From Romanomermis culicivorax (lineage: Eukaryota; Nematoda; Enoplea; Mermithida; Mermithidae), in the NCBI GenBank assembly GCA_963922205.1, contig CAWUHX010000040.1:665001-729000 (forward strand): DNA of 64,000 nt. The letters are read 5' to 3'. Of the stretch, positions 43,821 through 53,619 are shown piece by piece. A program made the translations under genes and the position numbers. The notes under the pieces are model-generated. The model saw nothing but the letters and a program-made list of their open reading frames with translations. It did not search any database and was not told the DNA's origin. Within the stretch, counting starts at the first letter, position 1. Every line of letters begins with the position of its first letter.

Positions 43821-44069
43821 AAAGCTTAAAAACTTATTTTTTAATTTTTTCAGAATTTTTGAAACATCATTTCTACGGGTTGGAATTTTTTTTTACTTTA
43901 CCAACGTTCAGATTCAAAAATATTTGCTCAATTTTTAGTTTTTTGCAGATTTTTTTTTCGATTTTTAAAAGTTAAATTTTTTCAATTTTCAAAATTAAAA
44001 TTTTTTTAATTTTTCATCATTTTTTTCAATTTTTCAAAAATTTTAATTTTTTTAAATTCAAAATTCCAG

Positions 44070-44149
44070 AAATAATCGACATGAACAGCCGCCGCGACCT
44101 CGAATCCAAATTACAATGTGTCCTAAAATGTAGCCATAGTTTGTATTAA
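44070..44149 (+). pseudogene. Exon 4 fragment 7, 80 bases with stop
   Basis: Acceptor aaattccag; carries a Pro to Leu change (gacctcgaatcc) and tgtgtcctaaaatgtagcca, ending agtttgtattaa with an in-frame TAA. Confidence 0.86.
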
Positions 44150-44382
44150 AAAGCTCAAAAATTTATTTTTTAATTTTTTCAGAATTTTTGAAACATCATT
44201 TCTACGGTTTGGAATTTTTTTTTTATCTTACCAAGGTTCAAATTTCGAAATATTTGCTCAATTTTTAATTTTTTGCAGATTTTTTTTTAATTTTTAATTT
44301 TTTCAATTTTTAAAATTTTAATTTTTTCAGAATTTTTTTCAATTTTTCAAAATTTTTAATTTTTTTAAATTTAAAATTCCAG

Positions 44383-44402
44383 AAATAATTGACATGAACA
44401 GA
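44383..44402 (+). pseudogene. Exon 4 fragment 8 (short)
   Basis: Acceptor aaattccag then aaataattgacatgaacag, after which similarity to exon 4 stops. Confidence 0.75.
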
Positions 44403-44857
44403 ATATTCAAATTTTCCTCAAATCTAGTTTGATTTTATACCAATTCGTTAGAATTTGAGTATAAATTTGAAATAAATTTAGAAAAATTGAAAAGCTTAAA
44501 ATTTAAAACATGGCTTTCATTTTTTATAGTTGCAGAATTTTTGAAAAATCATTGCTACGGGTTAGAAAAAAAAATTGTTTTTTAATTTTACTCAGTCTTA
44601 GGGTTTTGAATGATTTCTCAATTTTTAAATTTTCTTAAAAATTTTGTTTAAAAATTGGAAAACTTATTTTTTTAACCCGTAGAAATGATGTTTCAAAAAT
44701 TCTCCAATTATTGAAAAATTGAAGAAAAAAGATTTCCAACCTATAGCAACCAATAATTTGTAAATTCTCAAATTTTTAGAAAAAAATTTTCAATTTCTTT
44801 AAATATTTAAAAATCTAAAATTTTTGAAAATTTAAATTTTTGAATTTAAAATTCCAG

Positions 44858-44937
44858 AAATAATCGATATGAACAGCCGCCGCGACCCCGAATCCAAATT
44901 GCAATGCGTCCTAAGATGTAGCCATAGTTATTATTAA
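44858..44937 (+). pseudogene. Exon 4 fragment 9, 80 bases with stop
   Basis: Acceptor aaattccag, start identical to true exon 4 including gatatgaacagcc; K to R change (ctaagatgtagcc), then catagttattattaa with TAA. Confidence 0.87.
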
Positions 44938-45190
44938 AAAGCTAAAAAATTTATTTTTTAATTTTTTCACAATTTTTGAAACATCCTTTCTACGGGTTAG
45001 AATTTTTTTCTCATTTCACTAACGTTCTGATTCCGAAATATTTGCTCAATTTTTAGTTTTTTTCAGATTTTTTTTTTAATTTTTAAGAGTTAAATTTTTT
45101 CAATTTTCAAAATTTAAATTTTTATAATTTTTCAGAATTTTTTTTCAATTTTTTTAAAAATTTTTAATTTTTTTAAATTCAAAATTCGAG

Positions 45191-45270
45191 AAATAATCGA
45201 CATGAACAGCCGCCGCGACCCCGAATCCAAATTGCAATGCGTCCTAAAATGTAGCCATAGTTATTATTAA
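45191..45270 (+). pseudogene. Exon 4 fragment 10, 80 bases with stop
   Basis: Acceptor aaattcgag; otherwise the same as fragment 2, ending in TAA at 45268-45270. Confidence 0.87.
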
Positions 45271-45499
45271 AAAGCTCAAATATTTATTTTTTAGTTTTTT
45301 CAGAATTTTTGAAACATCATTTCTACGGGTTGGAATTTTTTTTCATTTTACCAACGTTCAGATTCCGAAATATTTGCTCAATTTTTAATTTTTGCAGATT
45401 TTTTTTTTTATTTTTAAAAGTTAAATTTTTTTCAATTTTCGGAATTTAAATTTTTCTAATTTTTCAAAATTTTTAATTTTTTTAAATTCAAAATTCCAG

Positions 45500-45534
45500 A
45501 AATAATCGACATTAACAGCCATCTTGAATCCGAA
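45500..45534 (+). pseudogene. Exon 4 fragment 11 (short)
   Basis: Acceptor aaattccag then ataatcgacattaacagcc (Met codon changed to ATT), followed by atcttgaatccgaatac. Counterpart of fragment 3. Confidence 0.78.
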
Positions 45535-46018
45535 TACTCAAGTTTTTTTCAAATCTTGTTTAATTTTATACCAGTTCGTTAGAATTTTGGTATAAATTTG
45601 AAATAAATTTGGAAAAATTGAAAAGCTTAAAGTTTAAAACGTGGCTTCACAGGATTTTAAAGTTTTTGAAACATCATTGCTACGGGTTAGAAAAAAAATA
45701 TGTTTTTTAATTTTACTCAATCTTGGGGTTTTGAATGATTTCTGAATTTTTAAATTTTTAGAAATTTTTTTTTGAAAAAACTGAGTAAAATTGAAAAAAA
45801 AAATTTTTTCTAACCCGTAGGAATGATGTTTCAGAAATTCTGCAATTACTGAAAAATAAAAAAATATTTCCAACCTATAGCAACCAATAATTTGTAAATT
45901 TTCAAATTTTTAGAAAAAATTTTTTTTAATTTCTTTAAATTTTTAAATATTTAAAAATTTAGAATTTTTAAAAATTTAGAATTTTTAAAAATTCAAATTT
46001 TTAAATTTAAAATTCCAG

Positions 46019-46098
46019 AAATAATCGACATGAACAGCCGCCGCGACCCCGAATCCAAATTGCAATGCGTCCTAAAATGTAGCCATAGTTATTATTAA
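46019..46098 (+). pseudogene. Exon 4 fragment 12, 80 bases with stop
   Basis: Acceptor aaattccag; identical in form to fragment 2, ending in TAA at 46096-46098. It lies 811 bp before the real exon 4 of copy 2. Confidence 0.88.
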
Positions 46099-46328
46099 AA
46101 AGCTCAAATATTTATTTTTTAATTTTTTCAGAATTTTTGAAACATCATTTCTACGGGTTGGAATTTTTTTTCATTTTACCAACGTTCAGATTCCGAAATA
46201 TTTGCTCAATTTTTAATTTTTGCAGATTTTTTTTTTTTATTTTGTAAAGTTAAATTTTTTTCAATTTTCGGAATTTAAATTTTTCTAATTTTTCAAAATT
46301 TTTAATTTTTTTAAATTCAAAATTCCAG

Positions 46329-46363
46329 AAATAATCGACATTAACAGCCATCTTGAATCCGAA
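46329..46363 (+). pseudogene. Exon 4 fragment 13 (short)
   Basis: Near-identical to fragment 11 (gacattaacagccatcttga), the last fragment before the copy 2 exon 4. Confidence 0.78.
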
Positions 46364-46829
46364 TACTCAAGTTTTTTTCAAATCTTGCTTAATTTTATAC
46401 CAGTTCGTTAGAATTTTGGTATAAATTTGAAATAAATTTGGAAAAATTGAAAATCTTAAAGTTTAAAACGCGGCTTCACAGGATTTTAAAGTTTTTGAAA
46501 CATCATTGCTACGGGTTAGAAAAAAAATATGTTTTTTAATTTTACTCAATCTTTGGGTTTTGCATGATTTCTGAATTTTTAAATTTTTAGAAAATTTTCT
46601 TGAAAAAACTGAGTAAAATTGAAAAACAAATTTTTTTCTAACCCGTAGAAATGATGTTTCAGAAATTCTGCAATTATTGAAAAATAGAAAAATATTTCCA
46701 ACCTATAGCAACCAATAATTTGTAAATTTTCAAATTTTTAGAAAAAAATTTTTTTAATTTCTTTAAATTTTTAAATATTTAAAAATTTAGAATTTTTAAA
46801 AATTCAAATTTTTAAATTTAAAATTCCAG

Positions 46830-47134
46830 AAATAATCGATATGAACAGCCGCCGCGACCCCGAATCCAAATTGCAATGCGTCCTAAAATGCAGCCGTTTG
46901 TTGTTCGAATGTTTACAAAAGTCGCGCGTTGACGACGTCAAAAGTGAAAAAAACGCCGACGTTTCGCCGCAGCCGCCGACGGCCGCCAGCGCCGACGAAT
47001 TTTTGCCTGCGTTGATTTTCGTCGTCTTAAAATCAAATCCGCCTCTTTTACAATCGAATATAAATTTCGTGACGCGATTCGCCCGCCCTGTCAAATTGAT
47101 GTCCGGCGAAGCGGGTTATTATTTTACGAATTTG
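46830..47134 (+). CDS. Rabex-5 exon 4, copy 2 (VPS9 core)
   Basis: Full 305-base copy of the VPS9 exon with the same acceptor (aaattccag) and donor (ttg|gtaaat). I see only one difference from copy 1 in the coding part, a silent aca to acg Thr codon near the end. D364 and Y405 equivalents are intact. It is phase-compatible with exon 3, which lies 14 kb upstream, and with any exon 5 copy, so it could serve as an alternative to copy 1; whether it is used is unknown. Confidence 0.88.
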
Positions 47135-48150
47135 GTAAATTTAAATTTTTCAAATTTTCAATTTTTTTAAAATTTCGATTAAAAAAAATTTAGAATTTGA
47201 ATTTTTGGGCGTTTTTAAAATTTATTGTCGGAAAAATTGAATTTTTTGATAAAAAACTGAATTTTCAGCTGAAAAGTTGAATTTTTAACCAAAAAAAAAT
47301 TTCCATGTTTAGTCAAAAAAAAAAGAATTATCAGTCGAAAATAAAATTTTTAGCCAGAAAATGGAATTTTCATTTGATAATTGAATTTTTAGTTGATAAA
47401 ATTAATTTTCACTCCAAAAGTTGAATTCTCAGCAGAAAAAAATGAGCTGTTAGCCAAAAAAAGATCGAATTTCTAAGAAAAAAAATAGAATTTTCAGCCG
47501 AAAATGTCGTCCTCAGCCAAGAAATTGAAGTTTCAGCTAAAAAGTTCAATATTTAGCCAGAAAAATGGAATTTTTAGCCAAGGAATTTAATTTTCAGCTA
47601 AAGAGTTGAATTTTTAGACAAAAAATTAGAATTTTCAGCCGTAAACAAAATCTTAACCAAATAAATTGAATTTTTTAATCGAAAAGTTGAATTTTCAACA
47701 AAAAAATTGAATTTTTACTTGAAAAATTGAATTTTCAGTCGGAAAAATCGAAAAAATGAATTTATTCAAAAAAGTTGAACTTTTAGCCAAGATATTGAAT
47801 TTTCACTCAAGAATTATCAACTTTTACTTAAAAATTGAATTTTTAGTCAAAAAGTTGAATTTTTAGCCGAAAAAATTGAATTCTCAGTCTTAGATAGAAT
47901 TTTCAGCCGGAAAATTGGATTTTCAGTCGAGATTATCATTTCGAGCTGAAAAAAATTGAATTTTTGCTCAAAAACTTGAACTTTCAGCCGAAATTTATTC
48001 TATTATTTCTTCTGATTTTTTTCTATTTTATTTTTCAAATTTTTAATCTTTAAATATTTTTAATTTTTCAATTTTTTGAATCTTTAAAAGTTTTTTTTAT
48101 TTTTAAATTTTTTTGAAATTTGTAATTTTTAATTTTTTTAAAAATTTCAG
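47135..48150 (+). repeat. Intron 4, copy 2, ~21-bp array
   Basis: Same ttgaatttttagccaaaaaa-type array as in copy 1, with units gained and lost, followed by the same T-rich stretch and an aaatttcag acceptor. Confidence 0.85.
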
Positions 48151-48338
48151 TGTTGCGCGATGAATTTTATTCAAAATTTGAACGCCGATTCGTTAAAAAT
48201 GCCCAAAGAAGAATTCGAAGCTTACACGTCAGGCATCACAAATCCGCCTCTGAGCGCCCAACCCGGTGGCGCCAGATGCCAAGAAGCGCTAATTTTTTTG
48301 CAAGCTAATTTACAAGAAGTTAAAACCTTGAAGTCTAG
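48151..48338 (+). CDS. Rabex-5 exon 5, copy 2
   Basis: 188-base copy with intact splice sites and frame. Two amino-acid changes relative to copy 1: GGARCQ for GGAKCQ and EVKTLKS for EVKALKS; one silent change in the Ser-Gly pair. Confidence 0.88.
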
Positions 48339-48842
48339 GTTTGTAAAAAAATCAAGTTTTTTTGATTAAATTTAAATATTTTTGTGAAAAATTTTTTAAA
48401 ATATGAAAATATTTTCAAAATTTTTAATTTACACAGTTTTAGTATCTTACTGTAGCTTTTTCAGAAGTTTCCAAATTTACACTTCTTTGGCATCTTACTG
48501 TAGCTTTTCTGCAAATTACTCAGTTTACACATTTTTACCAGCTTTTTTCCAAATTTTCCAATTTACACATTTCTACCATCTTACTGTAGCTTTTTATGCA
48601 AATTTTCCAAGTTACACTTTTCCAGTACCTTACTGTAGCTTTTATGGAAATTTTCCAATTTACACATTTTACCATCTTACTGTTGCTTTTTCAGAAGTTT
48701 TCAAATTTACACTTCTCTGGCATCTTACTGTAGCTTTTTTTCGCTTATTATACAATTTACACATTTTTACTGTAGATTTTTGTAAAAATTTTCCAATTTA
48801 CACATTTTTGCCATCTTACTGTAGTTTTTTTTTTGAAAGCAG
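48339..48842 (+). repeat. Intron 5, copy 2, TACTGTAG array
   Basis: Same aatttacacatttttaccat, cttactgtagctttt units as copy 1 but fewer of them and in a different order, ending gaaagcag. Confidence 0.82.
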
Positions 48843-49089
48843 GTGCGAAAAATTGGACGCCGATTTGGACGAATCTCGGCAACGTACCAAAAGCGAATGG
48901 GACGATCTAATGGGAAAAGTGGAAAATTTGAATCGTGATCATGATGAGCAAATTTCTACAGTAAATAACGTCAATTTGATCGATCGACCGAATATAAATC
49001 CGATCGATGATAATCAAGATACGATTTTGCCCCCTCCTCTACGTCCTACTGTAGCCGGCGACTGGTGCGTTATCGATTATATACAGTAA
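48843..49089 (+). CDS. Rabex-5 terminal exon 6, copy 2
   Basis: Intact 247-base copy with stop. Differs from copy 1 by LMGKV for LIGKV and NINPIDD for NINPVDD; the proline run uses ccccctcct rather than cccccgcct. Followed by the conserved ggcgggaaaaatcaaagttt 3' flank. Confidence 0.9.
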
Positions 49090-52000
49090 TCCGGCGGGAA
49101 AAATCAAAGTTTACTGTAAAACTATAAATTGTACTTTTTAATCTATCGTGATATGTTTTCGGTAGAATTATCATTTTTTTGATAGAAGTGTAAACTGTGT
49201 GTCATCTTGTAGATTTCAAGATGCTGATTTGGAAAATGTAAACCGTGTTTTATAATATGCAAATTTCGTCGATCTGCTACAGGATTTGTGTATCGGTTAT
49301 GACCTTGTGCATCGCATCCAAAAAAAATTTCTCAGTTCTATCAATCCTACAGTAAACCAGATTTTTACCTCAAAATCAAAGCTGAATTTTTGTAAATTAT
49401 GAAAATTCGAATTCTTCAATTCAACTCAACTTCCAAACTTTGAACTGTAATCATTTGAAATGTCGAAAATGTGAAATTTTAAAAACTTGACATAATAAAA
49501 ACTTGAAATTCTAAAAATTCAACAAATTCAAATTTGGAAATTTAATTCAGAATTCAAAAGTTTGCAATTTTCAAAATTTCAATTAATATTCAATGTTTGA
49601 TATTTAAATTTTCAAAATCAAAAATTTTGAAAATTCAAATTTAAAACTCCGATTTAATACTAAAATTCGAAAAACTTCAAATTTAAAGTTTTGAAAGTCT
49701 AGCAATTTAAATTAAAAAGTTTACTTGAAAATCAGAAATTTCAAAACATAAACAAATTCAGATTGGAAAAACTTAAATTCGAAATGATCAAAATCTGAAA
49801 TCCTGGAAATTTTAAAAATTCAGATTTTAAAAACTGAAATTTCAAAATTGAAATTAAAATTTTCAAAATTTTAAAAGTTTCAAAAAATTCCGCAAAGTTT
49901 CTAAAATTTCAAAATTTCCAATTTTTTACAGTATTTCGAATATATTGAAACTTATGAAAAAAAAATTAAAATTTTGCAAAAAATGAAAAAAAGATGTGAA
50001 AAATCAAGAATTTGAGAGTAAATGAATAAAATTTAGAAAGAAAATTTCACAAAACACGTAGCAAAAATTGTAAATTTAGGAAAAATACAAATTGAAAAAA
50101 AAAATCGTTCAATTTCATGAAAAGTTGATCAAAAATGTCAAAATTCACCATTTTGTCGATAATTCAATCAAAAATGAAAATTAGAAAATAAAATTATAAT
50201 TTTTGGCTTCGTCTCATTGAGATCTGTCGATTGATAGCCAATATGCAAATTTTTGGAGAAAAATGTCTGCAAAGAGTGATTTTCTAAGCAAAAAATCCTT
50301 CTTTTGACAATAACTCGATGGGAAGTGAAAATTAAAAAAAAAGTCCACGTTCTTTTTTGTTCGTCTCGTCGAGATCTATCGATTGGTACCCAACATGCTT
50401 AGTTTTGGATAAAATTATTCATCAAAATTAGCTCAAAATTGTACATTTTCAGGCTAAATTTTTACAAAATTTCCAAAAATATGCAAATTAAATGAAAAAA
50501 TTTCCTCAATTTCAAAAATTCAAACTTCAATTTCGAAATCTCAAAATTTAAATCAAGAATTTAAGAAAAAATTATAAATTTCCAAACTTGACAAATCATC
50601 TTGAAAATTTGAAAACATGAAAAATTACACATTTGAAAAAGTTTCAAAATTTTTGAAAATTATAAAAATTTCGTAAACTTGAACTTTTTCAAAAAATTTT
50701 GTATTTCCCATTTTTTTGTAAGTTTCAAATTCAGTTTGAATTGCAAAAAATACATTTTTTTGAATTTTTGTCAAAAAAAAAGAATTTCAGGTGAATTATA
50801 TTTTAAAAAAATTAATCAAAAATTCGAAAAATGTGTGATTTTTAAATGAAAATTGAAAAATTGAAATTTTCAACATTTTTTAGAATTTGAGGATTCTAAG
50901 TGTTTTTTCCGTAAATTTCACGTCGAAAATCAACAAATTATATGAAAAAATTGCAATTTTTTTAAAAAACTGATTTTTTTCCATGTTTTTTGATGCAAAA
51001 ATTACAAAATTTGATTAAAAATTAAAAATTGAATTTGTGCTCAAAAACTTGAACTTTCAGCCGAAATTTATTCTATTATTTCGTCTGATTTTTTTCGATT
51101 TTATTTTTTCAATTTTTAATTTTTTGATTTTTTTGAATCTTTAAAAGTTTTTTTATTTTTAAATTTTTTTCAAATTTTCAATTTTTTTTGAAATTTCGAT
51201 TTAAAAAGATTTAAAATTTCAATTTTTCAACGTTTTTAAAATTTATTCTCAAAAAAACAGACTTTTGCGAGAAAAATTGAAATTTTAGCCGAAAAAGTTG
51301 AGCTTTTAGCCAAAAAATTGAAATTTTTTACAAAATTTTGAATTTTCACCGCGAAAATTGGATTCTTAGTTTCGAAAAAATAAAATTTTCTGTCCAAAAT
51401 AAAATTTTTAGCCGAAAAATTGGATTTATAGTCAAAAAATTGAATTTCCAGCCAAAAAATTGAATTTTTCGACAAAAAGTTGAACGTTTAAAGAGAAAAA
51501 ATTCAATTTTCAGTAAAAAATTGAAGTTTGAGTCGGAAATTGAATTTTTAGCGAAAAAATTCAATTTTTAGTTGAGAAGTGGACTTTCTTGGAAAATAAA
51601 TTGAATTTTTATCTCAAAAACAGAATTTTCTGTCGAAAATAAAATTTTTAATTAAAAAACCCATTTTTAATAAAAAATTCTATTTTTAGCCAGAAAGTTT
51701 AATTTTCAGCCTTAAAAATGAATTTTTAGCCGAAAAAATAGAATTTTAAGTCGAAACTAGAATTTTTCAGCGAAAATTTGATTCCTAGCTAAAAAAATAG
51801 ATTTTTTGTCAATAAGTTGAATTTTGTGCCGAAAAAAAACGATTTTTAACTCCAAAATCTCGAACTATTAGCCCCCAAAAATAGAATTATCAGCCAAAAT
51901 GTTGAATTTTTTGGAAAAGAAGTAAATTTTCCGCAAAGAAAGAATTTTTATGAGAAAAATAAATTTTCTGGCCGAAAATACAATTGAATTTTAGAATATA

Positions 52001-52876
52001 TTTAGATTCATCAAAAATATTTTTAAAATTTCGAAATTTGAATTTTTCAACAAGATTTTTCGGATTTTCGAATTATCGCTCGAACGAAATGTTTCAACGA
52101 CAAATTAGAATTTTTTAATTTTGTGTCAAAAATTAGAATTTTCACTCAAAAAACAGAATTTCCTAGAATTTCTAGAATTTTTGATAATGCGATTATTTGG
52201 TGATTAAAAATTTTTAGGATTTATAAATTTCAAGTTTAAAGCTCGAAATTTGAATTTTTTTCCAAAATTTTTCAAATTCCTAGTCAAAAAATAGAATTTT
52301 AAAGAATTTTCGATAATCTTAAAATTTCAACTTCAAAATAAAAAATTTGAATTTTCTTGATCACAAATCAAAAATTCTTACACTAATTCCGTGTAAGAAT
52401 TTTTTGTGGCGAAAATTTTGAAAATTTTACGAATTTCAATTTTTTCATTTTTTTCCATTCGGCAATAAAATTTTGAAAATATCACTCGAAAATTTTGAAT
52501 TTTAAAATTTATTTTCCACAATTTATTTAATTAATTTTGTTTATTTTTGCACTTTTTAAAAACTTTTTCATCAAAAAAATTTTTCCTTTGATTTTTCATT
52601 CTCTCAATTCAATTTTTTGACAAGGAAATTTTTAAAAAGTCACTTGAAAATTTTAAGTTTTCGAATTTATTTTACATAATTTTTGGATATTTATGCAATT
52701 TTTCAAGTATTTCTTCCGATTTTTTTCAATTTCCTCATTTTTTTTAATCGTTAATTTTTTCTAATTTTTTGACTGTTTCAAATTTTCATTTTTTGAGTTT
52801 TTTATTTTCTGAATTTTTCATTAATTTTTTGAATTTTTTATTTTTTGAAATTTTTAAATTTTTTTCTAAATTTCAG
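49090..52876 (+). repeat. Spacer between copies 2 and 3
   Basis: Conserved 3' flank, an attcaaca/tttgaaaat array, then a region not present after copy 1: two copies of a roughly 130-bp segment with cgtctcattgagatctgtcg and cgtctcgtcgagatctatcg (50206 and 50360). Next come ttgaatttttagccgaaaaa units (51240-51990) and further AT-rich sequence to the exon 5 acceptor. An AATAAA lies about 400 bases after the stop (cataataaaaac). No exon 4 is present. Confidence 0.8.
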
Positions 52877-53064
52877 TGTTGCGCGATGAATTTTATTCAA
52901 AATTTGAACGCCGATTCGTTAAAAATGCCCAAAGAAGAATTCGAAGCTTACACGTCCGGCATCACAAATCCGCCTCTGAGCGCCCAACCCGGTGGCGCCA
53001 AATGCCAAGAAGCGCTAATTTTTTTGCAAGCTAATTTACAAGAAGTTAAAGCCTTGAAGTCTAG
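52877..53064 (+). CDS. Rabex-5 exon 5, copy 3
   Basis: Intact copy; same protein as copy 1 ([13 protein letters not shown]) with a silent gct to gcc change. No exon 4 lies between this and the previous terminal exon, so it could be used only by splicing from exon 4 copies 6-16 kb upstream. Confidence 0.85.
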
Positions 53065-53372
53065 GTTTGTCAAAAAATCAAGTTTTTTTGATTAAATTTA
53101 AATATTTTTGTGAAAAATTTTTTAAAATATGAAAATATTTTTGCAGAATTTTTTTTTTTTTAATTTGAAAATATTTTTTCAAAATTTTCAATTTACACAT
53201 TTTACTATCTTACTGTAGCTTTTTCAGAAGTTTCCAAATTTACACTTCTTTGGCATCTTACTGTAGCTTTTTTCGCACTTTTTACAATTTACACATTTTT
53301 ACTGTAGATTTTTGTGAAAATTTTCCAATTTACACATTTTTGCCATCTTACTGTAGCTTTTTTTGAAAGCAG
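53065..53372 (+). repeat. Intron 5, copy 3, short TACTGTAG array
   Basis: Only 308 bp: four TACTGTAG units between gtttgtc and gaaagcag. Confidence 0.82.
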
Positions 53373-53619
53373 GTGCGAAAAATTGGACGCCGATTTGGAC
53401 GAATCTCGGCAACGTACCAAAAGCGAATGGGACGATCTAATGGGAAAAGTGGAAAATTTGAATCGTGATCATGATGAGCAAATTTCTACAGTAAATAACG
53501 TCAATTTGATCGATCGACCGAATATAAATCCGATCGATGATAATCAAGATACGATTTTGCCCCCTCCTCTACGTCCTACTGTAGCCGGCGACTGGTGCGT
53601 TATCGATTATATACAGTAA
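53373..53619 (+). CDS. Rabex-5 terminal exon 6, copy 3
   Basis: Intact with stop; protein as in copy 2 (LMGKV, NINPIDD). After the stop it reads ttcggcggg where copies 1 and 2 have tccggcggg. Confidence 0.87.

Larger units (their letters stand above)
40551..46829 (+). repeat. Copy 2 of intron 3: expanded array with ten exon 4 fragments
   Basis: Repeats the layout of 32915-36791, then expands. From 42746 to 46829 units of about 310-830 bp each carry tgaaacatcatttctacggg, a T-rich stretch and an exon 4 fragment behind an AG. The 45191-46018 and 46019-46829 blocks are nearly identical (828 and 811 bp). No other coding content. Confidence 0.88.
40551..49085 (+). repeat. Segmental tandem unit 2 (second copy of exons 4-6)
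   Basis: Second copy of unit 1, enlarged by about 2.4 kb because the exon 4 fragments and their flanks multiplied upstream of exon 4 (42746-46829). The right limit is approximate: from about 48151 the sequence is shared with the following 4.5-kb units. Confidence 0.85.
48151..52876 (+). repeat. 4.7-kb tandem unit, first of three full units
   Basis: Measured from one exon 5 acceptor to the next: 48151 to 52877 is 4726 bp, 52877 to 57441 is 4564 bp and 57441 to 61860 is 4419 bp. The spacers of these units are closely similar along their length, unlike copies 1 versus 2, implying more recent duplication. Confidence 0.9.

Noticed and set aside
51236..51564. Minus-strand frames over the ttgaatttttagcc arrays (also near 55808 and 60241)
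   Set aside because: Low-complexity Phe/Asn/Lys/Ile peptides from a ~21-bp repeat.
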